Source: Filimonas sp. (GTDB taxonomy: Bacteria; Bacteroidota; Bacteroidia; Chitinophagales; Chitinophagaceae). Taken from it: a stretch of 64,000 bases of DNA. A program made the position numbers and the translations under genes. The stretch is from positions 1,054,001-1,118,000 of the forward strand of contig JAFKHH010000011.1 of the NCBI GenBank assembly GCA_017306865.1, given 5' to 3'. A model generated the notes under the pieces. That model was not told the DNA's origin, made no database searches, and saw nothing but the letters and a program-made list of their open reading frames with translations. Of this stretch, positions 26,996 to 36,656 are shown in pieces; positions within the stretch are counted from its first letter, which is position 1, and the number at the start of each line of letters is the position of its first letter.

Positions 26996-28222
26996 TTAAT
27001 GCGCTAATACGCCGCTTCCATCACCCGTTACAGCTTCCCCGACAATGCGTTTGCTGCCGAATACCAGGATCAGCAATGCTGAAAATGCAGATAACAACAT
27101 CGCAATAACAACAGGCATTACCGAAGGCTTTTCAAACAGGCTGATAAAGATCGAGATCAGCGAGCCCAATCCCATTTGCATAGCACCTAATGATGCAGAC
27201 GCTATACCTGCATTGTTGGCAAAAGGCGCCAGCGATAAAGACGCCGTATTAGGATTGGTTATGCCTACACATGCAAGGCATAAAAAGAAAAAGATCATTG
27301 TTAGCGGCAATGTCAGCAGGTTGAAGTACGCTGCTATAAAGAACAAGCTGGCTGCAATGCAATAAAAACGGATGGCAAAGCGGATGATCTGTTGTCCGCG
27401 AAATTTGCGCAACATCAACGTGTTTAACTGGCTTGCACCGATAAAACCGATAGAAAGCAATGCAAACAACCAGCCATATACTTTGCCCGTTACATTAAAC
27501 ACTTTCATAAACACAACCGGGGAGCCGGATACATACGCAAACAAACCTGCAAAAGCAAATGCACCTGTCAGTGAGTACGTATAAAATTGCGGATTGCTCA
27601 ATACTTCTTTAAAGCTTTGCAATATTGGCCCAGGTTTTAATGACATTGTTTTGTCTGGCGTGTGCGCATTTGGCAAGAACATAGCCGATGCTGCTAAGAT
27701 CAGTACGCCCAACCCAGCCAGCGCCCAGAATACAGCCTGCCAGCCAAATGCATCTGTAATATAACCGCCGATGGTAGGGGCGAGCATCGGTGATGCGCCC
27801 AGTACTAAGACTAGTAATGCAAATACTTTTGCACTTTCCTTTACCGGGAACAAGTCCCGCACCATTGCTACAGCGGCAACAGTTGCTGCACAGCTACCCA
27901 ATGCCTGCACAAAACGCATTACAATAAGCATGTTGATGTCTTTTGCAAACGCACAACCGATAGATGTAATAATGTAAACCAATAAACCAATGTACAACGG
28001 TATCTTTCGGCCATACTTATCCAGCAAAGGGCCATATAACAATTGCCCTGCTGAAATGCCTACAAAGAAACCCGTTAATGTTAGTGCAACAGTAGATGTT
28101 GCGGTGTTGAAGTGTTTGGCTATGGCCGGGAATCCCGGCAAATACATATCAATGGAAAATGGTGCCAATGCTGTCAACGAACCCAATACCAAAATTAAAG
28201 TCACATACCTTCCGGTGCTCAT
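26996..28222 (-). CDS. Bcr/CflA family multidrug efflux transporter
   Basis: The 408-residue protein has about twelve membrane segments and the Bcr/CflA signature LGSLTALAPFSIDMYLPGFPA-like start (shown in part: PFSIDMYLP), the loop GPLLDKYGRK, and VRDLFPV after segment 4. Members export drugs, dipeptides or sulphonamides by proton antiport at the inner membrane. A TATTTTTG box (28294-28301, minus) lies about 70 bp upstream. It is a single gene flanked by repeat-rich gaps. Confidence 0.9.
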   Translation of the reverse strand: MSTGRYVTLILVLGSLTALAPFSIDMYLPGFPAIAKHFNTATSTVALTLTGFFVGISAGQLLYGPLLDKYGRKIPLYIGLLVYIITSIGCAFAKDINMLIVMRFVQALGSCAATVAAVAMVRDLFPVKESAKVFALLVLVLGASPMLAPTIGGYITDAFGWQAVFWALAGLGVLILAASAMFLPNAHTPDKTMSLKPGPILQSFKEVLSNPQFYTYSLTGAFAFAGLFAYVSGSPVVFMKVFNVTGKVYGWLFALLSIGFIGASQLNTLMLRKFRGQQIIRFAIRFYCIAASLFFIAAYFNLLTLPLTMIFFFLCLACVGITNPNTASLSLAPFANNAGIASASLGAMQMGLGSLISIFISLFEKPSVMPVVIAMLLSAFSALLILVFGSKRIVGEAVTGDGSGVLAH

Positions 28223-28342
28223 ATCTCATTCTTTTGATCTGTTATAAATAAGGCCAGGCTATCGTAGAATTTACCTTTTCAAGAGGAGGGTTGCAAAAAT
28301 AAGTTGAATTAAGCGACTATAAAAAATCATTATATAAATGGT

Positions 28343-28697
28343 GTTTCGTGAGACGTGAAACGGTAATCGTGAATGGGGTTACGCACAACTTTACTGGCGT
28401 AGGCCTCTGGCCTGTACTGTTTTGTTACTAAATTTTGTAATAGAAATGTTTTTATAAGTAATGTACCTTCTTAATTAAAAGAAGTAACAGATGGACACAG
28501 GCCAGAGGCCTGCGCCAGTAAGGCCGCGAAGCGGCAAACCTATGTGCTCTATGCTCTTTTGAATGAATTGAAGATCACTATTGCTAAAAAGCCAAAATTT
28601 ACCCTATGTGCCTATGTACCTACTGTGTCTATGTGGTGAAAAAACTCCGTTCCGGTAGTAAGCCCATTCACGATTACCGATTCACGACTCACGATTA
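28343..28697. repeat. Nested repeat: family C arms around family A and E
   Basis: Family C arms at 28343-28377 and 28663-28697 are inverted (GGTAATCGTGAATGGG and complement). Inside lie a full family A element (28391-28521, ACTGGCGTAGGCCT to CTGCGCCAGTAA) and a family E stretch (28540-28645, CTATGTGCTCTATGCTC). The whole occupies most of the 605-bp gap between the Bcr/CflA gene and the TPR gene, and no gene is seen in it. Confidence 0.75.
28391..28521. repeat. Family A REP/MITE-like element, copy 3
   Basis: About 131 bp with the family A inverted ends and the interior TTTGTTACTAAATTTTG. The interior differs from copies 1 and 2 while the ends are conserved, which points to selection or mobility acting on the ends. 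Confidence 0.75.
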
Positions 28698-28827
28698 ACT
28701 TTAGTGTCTTCGCGCCTGCTCTTGCGCGAAACCCGACGCATTTATTTCGAAAACGCTGCGGCTTAACTATTAGTTAATATAGATGGGCGTTATTTGCCGA
28801 TGGCAACCTTGATTGCCCTTTATTATT

Positions 28828-30477
28828 ATGTTCCAATCTATTTCAACGTGCTGCATACGGTTCATCTGTTTTTTATTGGTCGCTATAGGCGGTGTACAAC
28901 CGGTGCAGTCACAAGAGAAAGACTTTGCAGAGTTACAATACGCAAAACGCCTGAGTAAGCAGTTCCCGGATTCCGCCTTTTTATTACTAAAAGAAGTCTA
29001 CACCCGTTCGCTGGAGAAGAAAGATAAGTTGGCAACAGCAACCTGTTTGCAGCAAATGGGGCAGATATCTTATTACCTGGGTAACTATCCGCAGGCGCTG
29101 GACTTTCATTTACAGGCAGATAAGATCTTTCGCGAAGAAAATAGCCTTGTAAACATTGCGGCTAACCTCAACGACATGGGCATATTATATTATTATAATA
29201 AGCAGCTTGGCTTAGCGCGAAAACAATATGATGAGGCACTACAAATATATCAGCGGATTCACAATGGCGAGGGTACTGCAGATACATATGGCAGGATCGG
29301 GCATTTATATGAGAAACGCCAGCAATATGACAGCGCCTTTTATTATCAACGCATGGCGCTGAGCCAGTACAATAGTATTTCCCAGAAGCAGGGTATGGCA
29401 AAGATCTATGAGAACATGGGAAGCATTTATGAAGACCTGGAACGGTATGACTCTGCACAATCCTATTTCTCCCGCTCACTCGCGCTGTACAACGAAGCGC
29501 ATGAAGGCATAGCAAGTATAGAAGTACTAAACAACCTGGGTGATATTTATCGTAAAACAGGAAAATATGCGGAGGCGCTGGTACAAACGCGGCAGGCACT
29601 TAGCGAGTCGCTTAAAGTAAATGACCTCTACCAGATAGGGGCAGCCTATCGCGACCTGGGTAAAACATATCATCTCTTAAAGCAATATGACAGTGCTTAC
29701 TATTACCTGGAATTGTCACGAAGAAATACGATAGACATTTATTCCAAAGAAAACAATCGACAGACTGCCTTTCTGAATGTATTATATGATATAGGAAAAA
29801 AGAATGCGGAGATCATCAGCCTCGGCAACCAGCAAAAGATTAACCGTGTAGTTACTATTGCAACCATAGTTGTAATAGCCCTGTTTATCGTGCTTGGCTG
29901 GGTAACCTTCAGCCGCCAGAAGTTAAAGATCAGGAATGAGCAGATGGAAGCAGCACAAACGCGCCGTCTGTATGAAACGCAGAAAGAGATAATGGAGCTG
30001 GAAATTAAAAACAAAGCCATACAGGAAACCAAGCTGATGGAGGAACTGGATACCCGCAGCAAAGAGTTGAGTAAACATACGCTTCATATTATACAAAAAA
30101 ATAAACTGGTAGATGACCTGCGGGAACGACTTGAGGTAATGGTGAAGGATGACAAGCGCGATCAAAAACGCCAGTTGCAACAGTTGATCCACCAGATAAA
30201 CCTGAGTGCAAACCAGGAACAACACTGGAGTGAGTTCAGGGAAATATTCGAACAAGTGCACCAGCAGTTCTTCGACAAACTGAAAGAATATTGCAACGAA
30301 CTTACCGGCAACGATATGCGCCTGGTTGCTTTGATAAAACTAAATATGGCTTCTAAAGATATGGCAACACTGTTGGGCATATCGATGGATAGCTTGCGGG
30401 TGGCACGCTACAGGTTGCGTAAAAAGATAAATCTTACTGAAGGCGAAAGCCTTACTTCGTTTATACAGTCGATATAG
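28828..30477 (+). CDS. TPR membrane regulator with LuxR-type HTH
   Basis: From the ATG at 28828 the product has 549 residues: signal peptide, about six tetratricopeptide repeats to residue about 310 (with recurring GxIYxxxxxYDSA motifs), one membrane segment near 340-360 (VVTIATIVVIALFIVLGWV), a coiled coil, and a C-terminal HTH (LVALIKLNMASKDMATLLGIS, RVARYRLRKKINL). This one-component design places the TPRs in the periplasm and the DNA-binding part inside. It lies directly upstream of a TonB receptor gene in the same direction and is the likely regulator of that locus. A longer TTG start is unlikely. Confidence 0.85.
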   Translation: MFQSISTCCIRFICFLLVAIGGVQPVQSQEKDFAELQYAKRLSKQFPDSAFLLLKEVYTRSLEKKDKLATATCLQQMGQISYYLGNYPQALDFHLQADKIFREENSLVNIAANLNDMGILYYYNKQLGLARKQYDEALQIYQRIHNGEGTADTYGRIGHLYEKRQQYDSAFYYQRMALSQYNSISQKQGMAKIYENMGSIYEDLERYDSAQSYFSRSLALYNEAHEGIASIEVLNNLGDIYRKTGKYAEALVQTRQALSESLKVNDLYQIGAAYRDLGKTYHLLKQYDSAYYYLELSRRNTIDIYSKENNRQTAFLNVLYDIGKKNAEIISLGNQQKINRVVTIATIVVIALFIVLGWVTFSRQKLKIRNEQMEAAQTRRLYETQKEIMELEIKNKAIQETKLMEELDTRSKELSKHTLHIIQKNKLVDDLRERLEVMVKDDKRDQKRQLQQLIHQINLSANQEQHWSEFREIFEQVHQQFFDKLKEYCNELTGNDMRLVALIKLNMASKDMATLLGISMDSLRVARYRLRKKINLTEGESLTSFIQSI

Positions 30478-30504
30478 AAAATACATTTTTCTAATGTGTT
30501 GTTC

Positions 30505-30640
30505 ACGGTAACAATTTGTTAATGGCGTTTTATGTTCTTTTAAAATAGTTGATAGTGAGTGAGTTAATGTGTGCTTGTTTACGCTGTCGCCGGTTTGTTA
30601 ACGGTGCCTGTAACGATGTTACCGTTTTGTTTACGGTGCT
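30505..30640. promoter_or_regulatory. Repeated GTTAACGGTG-type motifs, possible operators
   Basis: In the gap before the TonB receptor gene I see several related words in both orientations: TTCACGGTAAC, TTGTTAACGGTG, GTAACGATGTTACCG and TTGTTTACGGTG. They may be binding sites for the TPR regulator encoded just upstream. The assignment is by pattern only. Confidence 0.35.
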
Positions 30641-30730
30641 TTTTTCTGCTTTGATAGATGGTTTTACACTTTTGCGTCCACAACGATGAACATTTAAAAA
30701 ATGCAAAACGTAAAACCTTACCATCCAGCT

Positions 30731-33499
30731 ATGAAAAAATTATGCTGCATGTTTTTACTCCTGGCCCTCGGCGCGCTTCCTGCTTTTTCGCAGGCCGTAA
30801 TGAAAGGGCAGGTAGTGGATAAACAATCAGGAGAACCCTTACAAGGAGCTTTAGTACAAGTAACCTTAAAAGAAGGAAAAAAAGCCGTGGCTTTAACCGG
30901 GCTCAACGGACAATTCGTATTCAGAAACGTATCATCTGCCAGCCACAAAGTAACTGTTACGTATGTAGGTTATGAAACAACCGCAACCGAACTGACTCCG
31001 GGAACAGAACTTAGTATTACACTTGACAGAACGAAGAATGATCTGCAAAACGTAACGGTATCCGGTAAAACAGACCGTGGCGGAGAAAAATATACCATGC
31101 AGATCGATCGCAAAGCGGACATTGTGCAAAACTCCGTTTCTGCACGTGCGATTGAGATTTCACCAGACTTAACAGTAGCAAACGTAACACAGCGTGTTTC
31201 CGGTGTATCGCTGGAGCGCAGTACAAATGGCGAAGGGCAATACCCGATCATCCGCGGTATGGACAAGCGCTACATTTACACATTGGTAAATGGCATTAAA
31301 ATACCTAGCCCGGACAATAAGAACCGTTACGTGCCATTAGATATCTTTCCTTCTGACTTGATGGACAGGATTGAGGTATCAAAAGCGTTGCTGCCAAACA
31401 TGGAGGGCGATGCAATAGGTGGTGCGGTGAATATGGTGATGAAAGATGCGCCAGCTACCTTTTCCGTAAAAGCAAATGCGGCAGTAGGGTTTGCCAACAA
31501 ATTCTTTACAGAAGATTTTACACGTTTCAATAATGGCCCAAGCCTCAACAGCTCTCCAAGACAATTGAATGGTAGTGCTTACCAGGCGGGGATGCAGGAT
31601 TTTCCAAACAGTGCTTTCACTTATATACCTAAGCACAATCCTTTAGCATCTGTTCTTGGCCTATCCATCGGCAACCGCTTCCTGCACGATAAACTGGGAG
31701 TATTGGTTGCAGGTAGTTATCAAAATACTTACCGCAATGTAAATACTGTTTTCTTCGACAGCGAAACGGACCGGAATACAAACAATGCCGTTGTTACTTC
31801 TATTGAGCAAAGGCATTATTCTATTCAGCAGCAAAGAACAGGTTTGCATAGCAAGCTGGACTACAAGTTTGATAACAATAATAAGCTGAACCTGTACGTA
31901 GCTTACATGAACCTGGAAAAGAATGAATACAGGAGTGTGTCTGATACAAGCCTTGAACTGGGACGCCAGGGGCCTGGCACAGGTCGTATTTCTAATAGCT
32001 ACAGAACAATACATGATGTACAGCAGATCTTCAATGCTACGTTGAATGGTGAGCATAGTCTTACTAAACGCTTGTCACTAAACTGGTCGGCCGTTTACTC
32101 AAAAGCAACAGACAATAACCCGGATGTAGCCAAGCTAAATGTAGTGACTGGTGTAGCGAAAGACCCGGTTACGGGCAACCTGGTACAAGCACCGCACAAC
32201 CTTGACGCATCATCTTCAAGACAGTTTTTTCATAATTCAGATGAAGACAAAAGCGGTTATCTCAATTTGAAATACCGTACCGGTTTTGGTAAGTCTAAAT
32301 GGGAATGGTCAGTAGGTGGTATGTATCGCGATAAAAGTAGAAGCAGTACGTACGACAATTACAACCTGCGTCCAACCAACCCAAGCATACAAACGTATGA
32401 CGGAGATATTTCTAAAAACAACTTCTACGTGTTTAACCCTGCAGGAACATTTGATGATGCATTGAACTATGATGCAAAGGAAAAGATTGCAGCAGGTTAT
32501 GCTATGTTGAAAGTAGAATGGAAAAAGCTGGACATCACTGGCGGTGCGAGGTATGAGCATACAGACCTTACGTGGATAAATGCAACATCTACAGCCGTAA
32601 AAGGAAAAACGGGTTCTATTAACTATTACGATGTGTTGCCAAGTGTGTCTGCAAAATATGCATTGTCTAAAAGACAGGCGTTGCGTTTTTCTTACTATTC
32701 AGCCATCAGCCGTCCTAACTTCTACGACATTGTTCCGCACATAGGCGGCGATAATGATGCTGACTGGAAGGAGTCTGGCAATCCTAATCTGAAACGTACG
32801 ACAGCAGAAAATTTTGATCTTCGTTATGAATTATTCCCGCACGATCTGGACCAGTTACTGGCAGGTGTGTTCTATAAAAGACTGAACAACCCGATAGAGT
32901 ATGCATTGGAAAATGTAGGAACGAATGTGTATTATATACCGGACAATTTCGGTAACGCAAGTAACTATGGTTTTGAATTGGATTTTGTAAAATTCTTCCG
33001 CTGGTTTGGTGTTAAAGCAAACTACACATTTACCAACTCTGAGATTACAACAACTAAGGTAAGACGCTTCAGCACACCTACAGGACAAAGCAGTGAACTG
33101 GTAAGTCAGACACGTCCGCTACAAGGCCAGTCTAAGCACATTGGTAACATCTCTGTGTTTGTAAAAGATGATAACAAATTAGGGTTGAATGCACAGTTGG
33201 CACTGGGTTACACCAGCCGCAGGATCAACACCGTATCTCAATACCTGGATAATGATATATGGCAGAAGGGCTTTGCTCAATTGGATTTCTCTGTAGAGAA
33301 AAGAGTAGTGAAACACTGGTATGTGTATGCAAAGGTGAATAACCTGCTGAACACACCTGCAGAGCTGGAGATAAGACAACCTTATACGGGAGCAGCCGTG
33401 GTAGGAGATGTGCCTTACCAGGAAAAAGGCAAGAATGTGTTTATACGTAAAGACACGTATGGTATGAACTTTTTACTTGGTGTGAGATTTAAATTATAA
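30731..33499 (+). CDS. TonB-dependent receptor without SusD partner
   Basis: From the ATG at 30731 the product has 922 residues: signal peptide (ending PAFSQ), a carboxypeptidase-regulatory-like domain (about 22-105, MKGQVVDKQSGEPLQGA), a plug (VTQRVSGVSLERS, PIIRGMDKRY, GDAIGGAVNM), and a 22-strand-type barrel ending GVRFKL. It is not a classical SusC: no SusD gene follows; instead a beta-helix lipoprotein gene starts 21 bp after its stop, and then a MINPP-like phosphatase gene. Substrate is unknown; the neighbours suggest a phosphorylated organic compound. Confidence 0.9.
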   Translation: MKKLCCMFLLLALGALPAFSQAVMKGQVVDKQSGEPLQGALVQVTLKEGKKAVALTGLNGQFVFRNVSSASHKVTVTYVGYETTATELTPGTELSITLDRTKNDLQNVTVSGKTDRGGEKYTMQIDRKADIVQNSVSARAIEISPDLTVANVTQRVSGVSLERSTNGEGQYPIIRGMDKRYIYTLVNGIKIPSPDNKNRYVPLDIFPSDLMDRIEVSKALLPNMEGDAIGGAVNMVMKDAPATFSVKANAAVGFANKFFTEDFTRFNNGPSLNSSPRQLNGSAYQAGMQDFPNSAFTYIPKHNPLASVLGLSIGNRFLHDKLGVLVAGSYQNTYRNVNTVFFDSETDRNTNNAVVTSIEQRHYSIQQQRTGLHSKLDYKFDNNNKLNLYVAYMNLEKNEYRSVSDTSLELGRQGPGTGRISNSYRTIHDVQQIFNATLNGEHSLTKRLSLNWSAVYSKATDNNPDVAKLNVVTGVAKDPVTGNLVQAPHNLDASSSRQFFHNSDEDKSGYLNLKYRTGFGKSKWEWSVGGMYRDKSRSSTYDNYNLRPTNPSIQTYDGDISKNNFYVFNPAGTFDDALNYDAKEKIAAGYAMLKVEWKKLDITGGARYEHTDLTWINATSTAVKGKTGSINYYDVLPSVSAKYALSKRQALRFSYYSAISRPNFYDIVPHIGGDNDADWKESGNPNLKRTTAENFDLRYELFPHDLDQLLAGVFYKRLNNPIEYALENVGTNVYYIPDNFGNASNYGFELDFVKFFRWFGVKANYTFTNSEITTTKVRRFSTPTGQSSELVSQTRPLQGQSKHIGNISVFVKDDNKLGLNAQLALGYTSRRINTVSQYLDNDIWQKGFAQLDFSVEKRVVKHWYVYAKVNNLLNTPAELEIRQPYTGAAVVGDVPYQEKGKNVFIRKDTYGMNFLLGVRFKL

Positions 33500-33520
33500 A
33501 CGCAACACAAACTTATTACA

Positions 33521-34891
33521 ATGAAAACATTACATACTTTATCCTATTCAGCTCTGCTGGCTACTGCATTAGCATGTTTTACTTCTTGTCACAAAGACGA
33601 ATCTGTAGATGTGTCTAAAGCATTGATCTCTGCCGGGCAGGCCATCACCAGCGATACACTTACAGGATCAGTAAAAGGTACATTGATTACTGGCAAGACT
33701 TATTATTTTAAAACAGATATTACCATCAACCAGGGTGATACTTTGTTGATGCAACCGGGGTCTAAACTAATTGCTATCGGCGATGGTTCTGCGGCAGCTA
33801 GCCCGCAGATCACCTGCAATGGTAACTTCATAAGCCTGGGTACAGAAGACAATCACAACTTCATTACCGTACTGCCGGAAAAACGTACTACGGATAATAT
33901 TGGTAAAGGTTTCTGGGGTGGTATCCAGGCGGGTGCTACCAGCGGTGACATGATCATTAAGTGGACGCATATAGAATTTGCCGGCGGCCCTGCAGGGCAG
34001 TCTGCTGATCCTGCGGTATATGCAGCAGGTGATCCACGCTACTCACTCGTGTACACTAACATCAATGGCAATTTTATACTGGAAGATTCCTGGATCTATG
34101 GCAGCACGGATGATGGCTTACGTGTGCTGCACGGCCGCATCAGCATTATGCGCAACACGTTTGAGGCTTGTGGTAAAGCAGGTGGTGAGTCAGTGAATTT
34201 AAAGAATGGTACAGTAGGCGATGTGGCTTACAATCTTTCTATAGGCGCTGCAACAAATGGTTTCAAAGTGTCTAACAGTGGCGATGGTCCGGTGCAGACA
34301 AATGTGTATGTGTACAACAATACCATTATCAATAATGGCGAAAGACAAGTGAAGTCGGGTAGAGGTGGTTCTATTAACTACGAGAAAGGCGCACAGGGCA
34401 AAGTGTATAACAATATGATCGTAAACTGCCGTTTTGGATTGCGCGTTACGCAGGATGCGGATACCAACCATATTGCGTACAATAACCAGTTTTACTATGC
34501 GAATGATCCGCGTTTTACTGCGCAGTTCAATGCTTCTGATGGTATAGCAAGAGCACAAAGCGGAGATGTACGTAGCGCCGAGCCTAAGGTAAATAATCCG
34601 CAGTTTGCAACGTACGATGTAAACCAGTTTGACTTTACAAAAGCAACTATCCCGATGGATATAAAAGCTATGCCGCTTGCTATTATTACGGCCATGAGTT
34701 ATGATTTCAGCTTGTTGCCAGGTTCGCCGGCTTTGAAAAAAGGAAATGCGGATGCGTTTGCACCAATGGCGAAAGTGCCGCAAGGTGGTCTGTATGGCGC
34801 TACAGAAAAAGGGCCGGGTGTAGATATGGGCGCATACCAGTCAGACGGTAGCGGAAACAAACATAACAACACGAGCTTGTCTTTTAAATAG
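33521..34891 (+). CDS. Right-handed beta-helix lipoprotein
   Basis: The 456-residue protein has a lipoprotein signal (FTSC, Cys23, then HKDES). The body has short repeating turns with asparagine ladders (VYVYNNTIINNGE, VYNNMIVNCRFGLRV, HIAYNNQFYY), typical of parallel beta-helix proteins. In place and spacing it takes the position that SusD has after SusC, so it may be the substrate-binding lid or an exposed binding protein for the receptor. Pectate-lyase-like catalytic residues are not evident. The nearest annotated relatives are likely to be hypothetical proteins. Confidence 0.8.
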   Translation: MKTLHTLSYSALLATALACFTSCHKDESVDVSKALISAGQAITSDTLTGSVKGTLITGKTYYFKTDITINQGDTLLMQPGSKLIAIGDGSAAASPQITCNGNFISLGTEDNHNFITVLPEKRTTDNIGKGFWGGIQAGATSGDMIIKWTHIEFAGGPAGQSADPAVYAAGDPRYSLVYTNINGNFILEDSWIYGSTDDGLRVLHGRISIMRNTFEACGKAGGESVNLKNGTVGDVAYNLSIGAATNGFKVSNSGDGPVQTNVYVYNNTIINNGERQVKSGRGGSINYEKGAQGKVYNNMIVNCRFGLRVTQDADTNHIAYNNQFYYANDPRFTAQFNASDGIARAQSGDVRSAEPKVNNPQFATYDVNQFDFTKATIPMDIKAMPLAIITAMSYDFSLLPGSPALKKGNADAFAPMAKVPQGGLYGATEKGPGVDMGAYQSDGSGNKHNNTSLSFK

Positions 34892-34902
34892 TCAATTGAA
34901 TT

Positions 34903-34952
34903 AACCACCAGCATACACAATAGACGCTTATCGTCCTTGTGTATGCTGCGTG
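34903..34952 (+). other. Long stem-loop between lipoprotein and phosphatase genes
   Basis: ACCACCAGCATACACAA pairs with TTGTGTATGCTGCGTGGT with one bulge or mismatch, and the inner part GACG-CTTAT-CGTC adds a tip. There is no strong T-run, so it may be a partial terminator or an mRNA-processing stem that separates expression of the two genes. Confidence 0.6.
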
Positions 34953-34980
34953 GTTGTAATTATAATACTGGCATTACTGT

Positions 34981-36351
34981 ATGTATTTAAACAAAATCAT
35001 TTTTGGACTGGTACTGTCTGCGACAACAATTGCTGTTACGGCACAGGAGAGAAGCCTCTTAGGTACAAAAGCAACTTATCTCTACACACCGGCTGGTGTA
35101 ATGCCGCCACCTGCAGGTTATGCGCCTGTTTTTGTGAATCATGTAGGCAGGCATGGATCCCGCTTTATGACAAAGGCGGGAGCAGATGTGGCAGTGCTTT
35201 ATTGGCTGGAGTATGCAGCAAAGAAAGATGGCCTTACAAATACTGGTAAGGAGTTGCTGAATATGACCCGGCGCTTTCTCTCGATAGAAAAAGGTAATTA
35301 CGAAAATATTACCCTGCTTGGCGCAAAAGAACAGGCGGCTATCGGGGCACGCGTTAAAACAATGTATGCAACTGCATTTAAAGGGAATGGGGTAGATGTT
35401 GTAACTACCTTCAAAGTACGCACGCAGCAAAGCGCTAATGCCTTTATGCAGCCGTTTAAAGATTATAAAGGGACAACGCATTTTACTGTTACAAAAGAAA
35501 CAGAAGATGAGATGTTGCGCTTTTATGACCTTGCACCTGCGTATGAGGCATACACGGCAAGCGCAGCCGTAAAGCAATCGCTGGACTCACTGGAAAAAGA
35601 TAAACGCAATAGCGTAGCTGCAGCACAGGTATTTTCAAAAATATTTACCGGGCAGGTCGCAACGGCACTTGCTGCAGGCAAAGAAGAAGCTGAAGTGAAT
35701 AAGAAGAAAATTGTTTTTTCTCCCGTTGCGTTTGCAGATAACCTGTATGACTTGTATAGCATCTCCGGTTCCTTTTCTGAAGAGATGAAGCGCAACAATA
35801 TACCGGCAGATAGTATTAATTTCTCTATTGCTTTTAGTAAAACTTCTTTGCAATGGTTTGCGTTTAAGAACGGCGCCTCAGATTTTATAGAAAAAGGGCC
35901 TGCGCATGATACATTTGGTGTGCAGGTAAAAATAGCTGCACCTTTGTTGGTTTCTTTTATTAAAACAACGGATAGCATAGTGTCGCATAGAGTGCAGAAA
36001 GATGCTGTTCTGCGTTTTACACATGCAGAAGCTATTTCTCCCTTTGCTACTTTACTCGGCATAAGAAAAGCCAGCCAGCCTGCGTCTTCTATATTTGATT
36101 ACAACAAACAATGGCACCCGGAAGAGATCATTCCATTAAGTGCCAACATTCAATGGATCTTGTACACTAACGGGAAAGAGTACCTGGTAAAAATATTGTT
36201 GAATGAAAAACCAGAAACCATCCCGGTGGTTACAAATACATTCCCTTATTATAAGTGGGCCGATGTACGTGCCTATTATGCAGGACAACTGGCTAAAACC
36301 GGGCTTGCTATCAATGGTGATACACGCCAATTTCTGCAAGCCGTGAAATAA
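34981..36351 (+). CDS. Histidine-type phosphatase, MINPP/phytase-like
   Basis: The 456-residue protein has a signal peptide (ending VTAQ), the catalytic RHGSR motif (Arg57, His58) and, late in the chain, HAE (His348-Ala349-Glu350). In the histidine acid phosphatase superfamily, HD is typical of acid phosphatases and AppA-type phytases, whereas HAE is typical of multiple inositol polyphosphate phosphatases, including characterised Bacteroides enzymes. I therefore read it as a periplasmic or outer-membrane-associated inositol-phosphate phosphatase. Its position behind a TonB receptor and a beta-helix lipoprotein suggests that the imported compound is dephosphorylated. Confidence 0.87.
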   Translation: MYLNKIIFGLVLSATTIAVTAQERSLLGTKATYLYTPAGVMPPPAGYAPVFVNHVGRHGSRFMTKAGADVAVLYWLEYAAKKDGLTNTGKELLNMTRRFLSIEKGNYENITLLGAKEQAAIGARVKTMYATAFKGNGVDVVTTFKVRTQQSANAFMQPFKDYKGTTHFTVTKETEDEMLRFYDLAPAYEAYTASAAVKQSLDSLEKDKRNSVAAAQVFSKIFTGQVATALAAGKEEAEVNKKKIVFSPVAFADNLYDLYSISGSFSEEMKRNNIPADSINFSIAFSKTSLQWFAFKNGASDFIEKGPAHDTFGVQVKIAAPLLVSFIKTTDSIVSHRVQKDAVLRFTHAEAISPFATLLGIRKASQPASSIFDYNKQWHPEEIIPLSANIQWILYTNGKEYLVKILLNEKPETIPVVTNTFPYYKWADVRAYYAGQLAKTGLAINGDTRQFLQAVK

Positions 36352-36415
36352 CTTTGATGCTGGTAAGTAAAAGTGGTCCACTCTGGCGTATCTGCTGGCA
36401 AAATGGAGATTTTAC

Positions 36416-36447
36416 AATCCTGACAGGTCTTAAAGACCTGTCAGGAT
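36416..36447. terminator. Palindromic hairpin, family F copy 1
   Basis: AATCCTGACAGGTCTT (36416-36431) and its exact complement (36432-36447 region, AGACCTGTCAGGATT) meet with almost no loop. The same palindrome, with a TA centre, is at 39092-39125. It follows the phosphatase gene. Confidence 0.7.
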
Positions 36448-36467
36448 TATGTATAAGTTTAGATATT

Positions 36468-36570
36468 TTACTGGCGCAGGCCTCCCGACCATAAGTGTTC
36501 GAAAGACGTTGATATATAATCTCAGCAAAAAATATAGCGTGTACTTGCTATGACAGAGAGCCGGAAACTC
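36468..36570. repeat. Family A left end fused to family B element, copy 1
   Basis: TTACTGGCGCAGGCCTCCCG is followed not by the family A interior but by GTGTTCGAAAGACGTTG, TATAATCTCAGCAAAAA and GACAGAGAGCCGGA. This second part recurs at 58335-58424. The rest of the 36352-36656 gap holds the hairpin at 36416 and a partial family I word, AAAGTGGTCCACTCT (about 36370-36384). Confidence 0.7.
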
Positions 36571-36656
36571 TATTTTATTAACAAAGATGTGGAGGACGCA
36601 GTAGCGTAGCAGTTAAGGGTAGTATTAATGTAAATAATTGAATACTTTTAACTGTT

